DNA from: Strongylocentrotus droebachiensis
Taxonomy: Eukaryota; Echinodermata; Echinoidea; Camarodonta; Strongylocentrotidae
DNA: 64,000 bases
Direction: 5' to 3'
Assembly: GCA_035222895.1 (NCBI GenBank)
Contig: JAVYIG010006792.1
Coordinates: forward strand, 47,734-111,733
A program made the position numbers and the translations under genes. Below the pieces are notes generated by a model. That model saw only the letters and a program-made list of their open reading frames with translations, was not told the DNA's origin and did not search any database. Positions 28,501 to 34,856 of this stretch are shown piece after piece (within the stretch, counting starts at the first letter, position 1; the number at the start of each line of letters is the position of its first letter).

Positions 28501-31500
28501 AACAGAATTCAAACAAACGTTTAGATGCCTGTTCTGTCCAACCGTTACATACGTTCCCTATTCTTATTAATTGGTTCCAACATGCATCAACAATTATAAC
28601 TGCTAGATTTTATTTTATCCTGGAATATATGAACATAGCATCAACATCCAGTACACAGTGACACCAAATTAATAGAGTACGCACCATTAAAACATGTGTG
28701 AAAGATTTATTCATTCAATAATACATGATACATTGCAAACATTCCTTAAATATTTGTTTTTCTGATTCACAAAAAAAGCTATAAAAAAAAATTAAAAAAA
28801 GAAGCAAAATCTGAGATGATTGTTAAATTGATGTTTTATTGATACTTAACTCACATGAATGAACATTGCATTTATATATTGAGCAAATAATAAATCAGAG
28901 GTAATTTAAGTTACAAATTTCTGTCCAATGTTACATACATGTACGTTCCCCCCAATACATGTCCTACTTTACGACCTCTGCAAAGTTAACATGAAATCAC
29001 ACTTATCTTTTCCCTCATAAAAATATAGAATATAGATATTGGACAAGCAAAGGGAGAAATTTGATTGCTCTAGGGGTGAAAACAATTTTGACCATATTTA
29101 CATCACAGAAGTACCCACTTAACATGGAAATGCCCATGTACATGTATACAGTGTACATTGTATGTACATGTACATGTGTGTATGTAGAAAGTGCATGCCT
29201 TCGTACATGATGCAAGCATGTACAGTGTTCATGTACAGTACATGTACATGTATGTGCACACTGTAGTTTGTGAACATTGTCACTATTTTATTTGGCCCCT
29301 CCTTCCCTTCGAGGTCATGACGGTAGGCCTACATACATGTACATGTATACAACAATAGTTGAAACTGTTTTTTAATGATCTGTTCCATGTGTCATTCTAT
29401 GCAATCTTCTGTCATACCATGACACCTATTTAATTCAACAGTTATTCACTTTTTGTTTAAATGTCTATTGCTTTACAATATATTGTCACACTACATCAAA
29501 AGCATTATTGATTTCAATTTGATAAGATACCGGTATTGATTTTTCTCATCCCTGGAGGACTTTCATTGTTCAAACAGCTGATGCTTCTTTTTCAGAGGCT
29601 TTCATTGTGTTCATTCACACTGTAGACATTGTCTGCTTCTTCCTTTTCTTCTATTGTGACAAGTTCTTCTTTCATTTGTGTATTAGCCTTGTTTCCAGAC
29701 AGTGTAAATAGCGTCAGGGACAAACTCACTCTCTAAAATCTTCAATAGCGAGAATCCCTACACACAATTTCTATCTATGTGACTGAATGCTTCAGAACTT
29801 TCAAGCTTGGTTACAGCTATAATATCAAGTCTGAAGGACCTACAATGTACATGTATATGTACTGTACACATGTAGATTTGTGAGCATATTTGAGTGTGAT
29901 TTTTCATTGAGCAAGCATTATTCATGCTGTACATTGTACGAACACTCTCTTGTGACAATCATACTGTACACTGTACATGTATGTAACTTTTCTTGCTTAT
30001 CGCTGGTCAACTATTAAAAACAAAAGTGGTTTGTAATCTACTTTTACAGCATACATGTACAGTGCCGTACATGTAGTAATGCACATGTACTGTATGCCCT
30101 CATAACAATTAAAAAACCAAACTTAAATTTAAAACAAAAGTGCTGGTACATGAACATGAACATGTACAGTACAGGTTTAGTGTATTTATGAAAGCTTAAA
30201 CTATTACAAATGTTTGGTCTTAATTGAAGAATAACAAAATACACACATGTAGACCCACAGTACTTCATTAGCACCCCCCCCCCCCCTCCCCCTCCTCCCC
30301 TCCCCTCCCACCAACAAATTATCTCTCTCCCTCTCTCCATCTTTATCAACATTTACAATGTACACGTACATGTACATGTACATGTACTGTACAATATATA
30401 GATTACAAGTTTCTGTCATTCTTCCCTTTATTCTTCCCCCTATTAACTCCTATACCAACTGGTGTAAATGGGCTTCAATACCTGAGAGCAAGACTAAATG
30501 TAACTACCGGTACAACAGAACAAGAAGCCTTTTATGATGTAAAACGCTGTCAAGAACCGCTTGTTCATGCCTGGACTGCTGAATTGATGATGCAATAAAT
30601 ATCTCTCTTTAAAGGTAAAGACCAGTAGTGGTCAGGCGATTGCATTGTGAAAGAAACGTTGTGGAATCGATCAGAAAAGGTTGATCATCTAGCATCTAAC
30701 ATCTGCAAGGTTCTGGAATCATCAAAATGATAAGAAATTTGGCCCATTCTTCGTAAAGTTACAAGCACTATACACAGAATGATCTACATGTATATGGGCC
30801 TACCCTATATCTCTCACCAGACCATGAGAGAAACAAATTTGCTAAATATATAAGTTAGTAGGCCGTTTCCCGGCAAATTTTTTATCATCGTGTATTAGTC
30901 AAAACATATTCTTTCACATGATTGGTAATGAGAGCTTCCATTTCATTTTTTGAAATTGGGGCGTTTCCATTACTGGTCTTTACCTTTAACACACTGTAGA
31001 CCCACCCCCTCCAGAGCCTGGGCGTAATGTATTGTATTCAGTGTATTGTTACAGTAGTATTGCCGAAGTAATTCATCAAAGGCACTTCAAATGTTTTTGA
31101 GATACTTGTAGAGGCACATTAACAAGACACAGGACAGTACATCACATACCTACATGTACACATACTGTACTGTACTACAAATCCATGTATACTATACATG
31201 TACGTGTACATGTACATGAGCTTGTGCATCCAGAGTTTAAGAATTAAGATGACAAGATTTATTCTTCTTCTTCTAAAAGAGTTGTCTGGAATTTGTGTCT
31301 TTAACATTTAGTATACAGTTTATGATTATTGGATAATGAACTCATCTACATGTACATGTACTGTACAGGGTCCATGAATATTTGATATTAAAAACTCAGT
31401 TTAGGAAGGTTGCTCTTGTCTTTAAAAATCAAATACATCATTGCATTAATAGGTATTGAGGTCTGTAGACTGTGGAGGGCCTGCAAAAACATTTTCCTAA

Positions 31501-34132
31501 GTTTCAAATCATTGAAATGGGAAACAAAGGTACAGTATGCAAAACAAAAGCACCCTACATGTACATGTAACATGAAGTAATGGAAAATTCCATAGTGACA
31601 CACCACCTTATTTCAGCCAATCACAGGTGAGTATCGGTACTGCTTGTGTTCCAAGTGCATGTACACAGGTTGCGTCCATGAGACGACACATTCAAGTTCA
31701 TCTGATGTCATACATGTAGAATGTGCATTACGACAAAGTATTGCACTCATAAAATATCCAGTTACCAAAAAATTGAAATGCATCCCTCAGACCCTACCCC
31801 CCCCCCCCCCACCTAATGTACATGTACATGTACTGCACATGTACAGGTACTGTATCTTTCTACCCATATTTATTTTACCTCATTTACACAAGTACAAAGT
31901 TGTATTATACAGTGCGTCCCAGAAAAAACGAAACCGAGAATCATCAATGTTTTATCATAACTTAATTACAATTATAATTAATAAATGACACATATTCACA
32001 TATTTGGAAAGCTTATTTCCTCCTCTTTCATTTGATGTAACTCATATGATGCATATTTCACGCATGAGTAAATAATAATAATAATGTGACTTATATCGCG
32101 CCAAATCCACTCTGTGGAGTGCTCAAGGCGCGTGTAAAACAGGAAAAACGATCAAGACTTGAAAAGGAATGTTTTGAGATGAGTTTTGAAAGAATCAGAA
32201 GATAAACATTTTCTGATGTCTTCAGGAAGGCCATTCCATAATTTAGGACTAGAGTATGCAAATGATCTTTCCCCCCACGTTTTGGTAATTTTGGGGGTCA
32301 CAAGAAAATTGGAAGTGGATTCGCGTAGAGGTCTTGCAGGAGTGTAGTTTTGGATTAGAGAGATAAGGTATTGAGGAACAGAGCCGTGAACGCAATAAAA
32401 GGTAAGCAACAAAATTTTGAAAACAATGCGATCTTTTACTGGGAGCCAGTGTAGCGACTGCAAAACTGGGGAAATGTGGGTACGCTTGGAGGTCAGAGAA
32501 ACAATACGAGCTGCAGCGTTTTGAGTGATTAAAATCAATTTGAAGAGAGGAAACCAAAAAGTCATTTGGCAAGCGGTATCTGAATTTTAAAGGGAAAATT
32601 ACATTTCTAGAAAGTTCAATTTCTCCCCTTTCATATGACACCTCAATCAGGAATAACAAAGTTCTGTTTGTTTAAAGTAATGCTTGCATTTCCATAATTT
32701 GATCAAACATGTTCGTTTTTACTGTTTCTTGTCATTGCAACGAACAGAGATGACAAAAGACTTTACTCCGTTTCGTTGACGATCAGCCATGCACAAAGAA
32801 GGCGAAAGACCTGATGCATGGCTGATCTTCAACGGGAGAAGAAGAAAACAATAACAACAAAACTTCTTTAAAAAAAATTAAAGGCTAAGTCTACTCCAAA
32901 AATAATTTGCTTTGAATAGATGCAAAAAACAGAGAAACAAAAATTTGAGTAAAATCAGATAACTAATAAAAAAGTTATTAATTTTGTTTAAAGAATGAAA
33001 AACTATGGAACTTAATAGAAAATCACTACACAAATTGCCAATTCGGTTATCAGTTTGTGATGTCATTGCCTCACTATTTATCAATTGCTTTATATATTTT
33101 TATCCCATTAATTTCCCTTTTTATCCCCAAAAGATTGATTTCCCCATGCCTTTGTCCAGGTTATATGATTTGTATCATATTGTAGAAAGCAAGCATACTC
33201 CAACGTTTCATAAATCTTTATTTCTAATATTATTGTCTTTTTATATTGATTTTTCCTATTTACAGTTTGTTCCTGTAGCTACATGTACATGTTCATGTAT
33301 CACACCTCACTGTAGTATAAAATGAAATACAGGGCAAAAATGAGTGAATTGACTGACACTTGGCGTAATTTAGGGAGTAGGGACAAACATGTAGAAGGGT
33401 TCTTGACAAGATAATTATTCTGACTAATGAAGCAGACCCTTTTAATTGTAACTACTCATAATGAAATGAGATGAATACAATTAAATTTAGGTATTAATTG
33501 TCCGTTTGGAAATTTGTTATTCACTGGTAAAAGTTTACGGAAATCAAATTTAAAAAAAAAATAATCATAAAAAATAAATGATCATCAACAAGAAATAATC
33601 ATCAGAAAAGGGTGTGCATCATTGCATGACCCAAAATGTCATGTAAAAAAAAACTTTCCAAATCTACATGTAGTTCCTAATCATTCTGTTTATATTATAG
33701 GTACTCATGTGTTTCCTGAAAAGAAAACTGAAGTAAATAATGGATAGCTTGAATAACTGGAATACTTAATATTCATCAATATACCTGAATTATCGAACCC
33801 ATGAAATGTAATGAATAGCCTACCTTCACTCCTTGCAGTACTGCTTTACATCGCTCCCTCACATCACTGAAGGGGCACTGGATAGCCAGCCGCAAGATGT
33901 GAGCTAGGAAGCGGGTGGAAGTCATATTCTTGCTCAGTGCTGATTCAATAAGCGCTCCGTCGGCACTGTGATCGTTACTGCCGATTCGCATACCGTCCCC
34001 TGTGCCATTGGGCGATCCATTGGGCACTAGTTCACCACCAGTAACTTCTATTTCGGCCAACGCCAGGGAACGTTCACTGGCGTCTCTCGTTGCTAGCCGA
34101 GTAAATAACCACCTCAACTCACTCTCTTCCAT
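983..34132 (-). CDS. SESN1: Sestrin, 5' part (exons 1A/1B, 2, 3, 4); continues beyond the left edge
   Basis: Four successive exons encode the start of a sestrin. With exon 1A the visible coding part is 309+66+33+171 nt = 193 aa; with exon 1B it is 180 aa. Key matches: RCPF.DVRE-like helix in 1A, IPR...GPSSFIP in exon 2, and VMGLHPQYLAAFCRTQDFML..GPLPYDYRNYIAIL in exon 4. Family knowledge: sestrins bind GATOR2, act as leucine-sensitive inhibitors of mTORC1, and have an AhpD-like peroxidase domain; vertebrate genes respond to p53, FOXO and ATF4. The AhpD cysteine (ARHQCSY in vertebrates) is in the next exon, outside the window. Invertebrates usually have a single sestrin, so the SESN1 label means orthologue of the SESN1/2/3 group; linkage with ARMC2 favours SESN1. 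Confidence 0.93.
1154..6303. other. Sestrin intron 3
   Basis: 5.15 kb between exon 4 and microexon 3. Beyond a TC/C microsatellite (2341..2420), a G run (about 5125) and AT-rich DNA I see no exon, RNA gene or clear transposon. The open frame at 4740..4970 has no splice sites or recognisable similarity. Confidence 0.7.
2341..2420. repeat. (TC)n microsatellite with C run
   Basis: TCTCTC tract interrupted by a run of about 11 C in sestrin intron 3. Confidence 0.9.
6304..6336 (-). CDS. SESN1: Sestrin microexon 3
   Basis: 33 nt, 11 codons, acceptor TTTACAG, donor CAG|GTTAG, phase 0. Encodes IQGVENGADEQ, which fills the place of the variable human segment EILQVGSEDAQ between FIPEK and the first AhpD-like helix. 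Flanking introns are about 11.7 kb and 5.2 kb. Being in phase 0, its skipping would leave the frame open. Confidence 0.88.
6665..7207. repeat. Tandem duplication, two units of about 271 bp
   Basis: Unit 1 (6665..6935) and unit 2 (6936..7207) both start TCTGGTAGTCTCTCTGTACAG and end GAAATTGGAGGAGGTA, with small differences. Located about 0.35 kb upstream (in sense terms) of sestrin microexon 3. The unit start resembles the CTATAGAGACTA MITE-like fragment just before it (about 6640). Confidence 0.85.
9882..10718. mobile_element. Fold-back Tc1/mariner-type element, copy with truncated right end
   Basis: Same family as the copy at 23623. The left end is complete (TA then CAGTGCGTCCC). The right arm stops at ...GATAGAACATC near 10718, lacking about the last 38 bp. 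The spacer is inverted relative to the full copy, so it inserted in the opposite orientation. Lies in sestrin intron 2. Confidence 0.85.
11965..12240. promoter_or_regulatory. Intronic CpG-containing island (candidate enhancer)
   Basis: Inside the 11.7-kb sestrin intron 2, this patch is richer in GC and CpG than its surroundings and carries two facing ETS-like cores around GGAAGAAGCGCTTCCGGAT (about 12054). No open exon with splice sites fits. A regulatory role is a guess from composition. Confidence 0.2.
13368..13960. repeat. 590-bp purine-only microsatellite/minisatellite (GA/GGGAGA)
   Basis: Plus strand almost purely A and G, with units like GGGGGAGAGAGA and GGAGAAGGTGGGGGA. Long open frames on both strands arise from this composition and are not genes. 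In the sestrin transcript the tract would read as polypyrimidine. Confidence 0.95.
15230..15450. promoter_or_regulatory. Second intronic CpG-containing island
   Basis: A 200-bp patch with several CpG sites (ACCGACTCGTACCGAGCGGG near 15340 contains ACTCGTACCGAG, nearly palindromic) stands out from AT-rich intron. The short open frames on both strands lack splice sites and recognisable similarity. Confidence 0.2.
17878..18060 (+). mobile_element. tRNA-derived SINE fragment
   Basis: Shows a Pol III A box (GGTCTAGTGGTTGG, about 17890) and B box (GGTTCAAGTCC, 17931..17941) at tRNA-like spacing. The anticodon and T stems do not pair properly, so this is not a working tRNA gene. It lies directly 3' of sestrin exon 2 on the opposite strand. 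Confidence 0.55.
18076..18141 (-). CDS. SESN1: Sestrin exon 2
   Basis: 66 nt, 22 codons, acceptor CTCTTTCAG, donor CAGAG|GTAAG, phase 0 on both sides. Reads EQGGKIPRQCGTGPSSFIPN, equivalent to human [20 protein letters not shown]. This is the join point for both first exons. A tRNA-derived SINE begins close to its 3' side. Confidence 0.95.
20310..20881. mobile_element. 572-bp non-autonomous DNA transposon with 9-bp target duplication
   Basis: GGTAAGTGG at 20301..20309 and again at 20882..20890 flanks a segment beginning TAGCCTTTTGACAAGGCC and ending with the near inverse complement (GGCCTTGTTTAAAGGCTA). A 9-bp duplication with such inverted ends fits a MULE (Mutator-like) or Merlin derivative. 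Inside: no transposase, a (GT)n tract at 20619..20665 and CpG-rich DNA. Located in the sestrin intron between exons 2 and 1B. Confidence 0.68.
22456..22725 (-). CDS. SESN1: Sestrin alternative first coding exon 1B
   Basis: 270 nt, 90 codons, ATG at 22725 with an in-frame TAA 27 nt upstream, ending CACAG|GTCAG in phase 0, the phase exon 2 needs. The peptide is Cys-containing and acidic (NCYCAPVDGCDLNL; MEDNILEEEATEDVVPE) with a basic end (KMTGKRCRSSATTQ). I see no homology for the peptide itself. The human SESN1 gene also has an alternative first exon with unrelated sequence. The call rests on frame, phase, donor and position, not on similarity. Confidence 0.7.
22740..23110 (-). promoter_or_regulatory. 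Candidate promoter of sestrin exon 1B
   Basis: The segment immediately upstream of exon 1B (on the minus strand) has an inverted CCAAT box (ATTGGCT on plus, about 23084) and several TACATGTA/CACGTAC words, but no clear TATA box. A first coding exon with an upstream in-frame stop needs a nearby start site, so a promoter here is inferred. Confidence 0.25.
23623..24502. mobile_element. Fold-back Tc1/mariner-type element, full copy (880 bp)
   Basis: Starts CAGTGCGTCCCAGAAAAAAC and ends with its inverse complement, flanked by TA on both sides (a TA target duplication). The whole element is one long palindrome: arms of about 430 bp meet at about 24062 around a spacer of about 20 nt. No transposase frame, so non-autonomous. 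TA target and CAGT ends suggest Tc1/mariner mobilisation. It sits about 0.9 kb upstream of sestrin exon 1B. Confidence 0.85.
25630..25821. repeat. Perfect 13-bp inverted repeat GTTACGTACGTTC
   Basis: GTTACGTACGTTC (25630..25642) and GAACGTACGTAAC (25809..25821) face each other about 166 bp apart, just upstream of the TATA box of the small plus-strand gene candidate. More CGTACG words follow at about 25987, 26022 and 26060. Confidence 0.6.
25963..27376 (+). CDS. Small two-exon gene candidate, antisense inside the sestrin 1A-1B interval
   Basis: A CpG-rich stretch contains a TATA box (TATATAA, 25963..25969), a likely TSS near 25995, and a 5' exon ending in ATG|GTACGT (ATG 26129..26131). An acceptor TTTGATTTCAG precedes exon 26856..27068, which continues in frame from that ATG to a TGA, giving 71 aa. 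AATAAA lies at 27371..27376. The peptide has IKYMAESESHPGLFIWPARE, a segment reminding me of a repeated, uncharacterised family in marine invertebrates; I cannot name it. Alternatives: terminal exon of a longer transcript, or a retained piece of a mobile-element gene. Confidence 0.42.
26856..27068 (+). CDS. Terminal coding exon of the small plus-strand gene candidate
   Basis: 213 nt including TGA, preceded by a good 3' splice site (TTGATTTCAG). Visible blocks: VVGEDLVIKYMAESESHPG, LFIWPAREDVSRECRKQIV, LREDISSTRLQFFTFAEL. The composition looks like real protein rather than random translation. Function unknown. Confidence 0.5.
   Translation: MKDVVGEDLVIKYMAESESHPGLFIWPAREDVSRECRKQIVKKMPNPVLREDISSTRLQFFTFAELSPES
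30609..30989. mobile_element. 381-bp MITE with TTAA at both ends
   Basis: TTAAAGGTAAAGACCAGTA at the left (30609) faces TACTGGTCTTTACCTTTAA at the right (ends 30989), giving perfect terminal inverted repeats of about 19 bp including TTAA. A TTAA target suggests piggyBac or Kolobok-type mobilisation, but the AGGTAAAG ends are not a signature I can assign. Confidence 0.65.
31910..32845. mobile_element. Fold-back Tc1/mariner-type element, diverged and interrupted by a LINE
   Basis: The left end CAGTGCGTCCCAG after TA at 31908 is intact. The left arm runs to 32069, is interrupted by a LINE tail (32070..32521), resumes, reaches the central spacer (about 32790..32820) and then stops; nearly all of the right arm is missing. 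More diverged than the other two copies, hence probably older. Confidence 0.8.
32070..32521 (-). mobile_element. 5'-truncated CR1/L2-like LINE insertion (reverse transcriptase ORF end and 3' tail)
   Basis: The minus strand has an uninterrupted 3'-terminal LINE frame with hallmark blocks NAAARIVSLTSKRTHISPVL, LHWLPVKDRIVFKILLLTFY and SSPKLWNGLPEDIR, ending at a stop (32152). An (ATT)n tail follows at 32070..32085 and a GCGCC stem-loop about 32097..32132. TGAGT flanks both sides (32065..32069, 32522..32526), a probable target duplication. The intact frame suggests recent insertion. Confidence 0.82.
33824..34132 (-). CDS. SESN1: Sestrin first coding exon 1A
   Basis: 309 nt, 103 codons, ATG at 34132 with an in-frame TAG upstream, donor GTGAAG|GTA in phase 0. 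The reading starts MEESELRWLFTRLATRDASE and ends FLAHILRLAIQCPFSDVRER...LQGVK. This matches the N-terminal extension of the long human SESN1 isoform (W..L.SRD.T.REAALENI ... LAHLLMLSKRCPFKDVREK). A Gly/Asn/Ser-rich loop separates the two helices. An upstream TTTTCTTTACAG (about 34247) suggests a further 5'-UTR exon. Confidence 0.92.
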
Positions 34133-34439
34133 TCCCAGAGTCGGTAGTCCTATCGCTTTGCTATCTAAGTCCGTCTCTTTTTCCTTCTATAATGCCCAGG
34201 AATCATGGGGATGAGAATTAAAGCACCAAAAATCTATGGGGTCACTGTAAAGAAAACAAAAGAGACAAGATTTATCAGAAAATACATATTACAATGTGGG
34301 GTACAGACATGTAATCACTTGAAGTGCCAAAATTTCCTCTGGAAATGGGTGTAAAATTATGAAAATATTGACATAAGATCAGTAAATTGTACAGTCCTTT
34401 GCATCCATTCCATTGAAAAGGAAAATAATGTACTTGCTG

Positions 34440-34680
34440 GCAAGTCAAGGTCTTGAAATCTTCATTTTGAGAAAAGATCTCTTCAAAATTTCTTCGAGTC
34501 GTGCATATTCAGCAATTTCGAGCGATCGGTGCTCGATACCATGAATATTCATACTTTCTGCGGCTCTGCCGCGCATGCGTACTGTCTCTTCACCATTTTG
34601 AATCGACGCTGCGACATGGAAAAATCGTTTGTGTAGGGCTCTGAATAACCCTTTTTTTCCCATCGAAGACTTCTTCAAAT
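34440..34680. promoter_or_regulatory. Putative sestrin 1A promoter region with NRF1-like site
   Basis: Just upstream of exon 1A there is a locally CpG-rich block with CGCGCATGCGTA (34570..34581), matching the NRF1 consensus at 11 of 12 positions, and no TATA box. A second CpG-rich patch is at 35110..35360 (a donor-like GTAAGA on the minus strand at about 34992 could end a 5'-UTR exon) and a third at 36330..36440. Which one holds the true TSS cannot be decided from sequence. Confidence 0.35.
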
Positions 34681-34819
34681 TATGAATTCAAGTGATCATT
34701 GTTATGCCCTGAGGATTTGTGCACCCTATGATGTAAAAATTGTAAGTACTCCCTTTGCAGATTTAACAATAATGTTACCGAATCAGCTTTTTTTAGAAGC
34801 CCCCATGACGAGTTTTACC

Positions 34820-34856
34820 GAAGCTCCGACGCCTGCGGCGCCGGTGTTGGAGCTTC
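34820..34856 (+). repeat. GC-rich hairpin, 14-bp stem and 9-nt loop
   Basis: GAAGCTCCGACGCC (34820..34833) and GGTGTTGGAGCTTC (34843..34856) pair over 14 positions if the plus strand is transcribed (two G-U pairs). The minus-strand transcript would have two A-C mismatches. It lies in the sestrin upstream region. Confidence 0.6.

Larger units (their letters stand above)
22726..33823. other. Sestrin intron between exons 1A and 1B
   Basis: 11.1 kb with two fold-back mariner copies, one nested LINE, a TTAA-type MITE, the small plus-strand gene candidate and dense TACATGTA clusters (29.1-31.9 kb). 27.4-29.1 kb and 32.9-33.8 kb are AT-rich with no feature I can support. Confidence 0.7.

Noticed and set aside
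32249..32659. Second 136-codon open frame over the LINE
   Set aside because: Shadow frame; the RT-like blocks are only in the frame ending at 32152.
33005..33325. 106-codon plus-strand open frame
   Set aside because: Phe/Tyr/Ile-rich AT-driven translation without splice signals or motifs.
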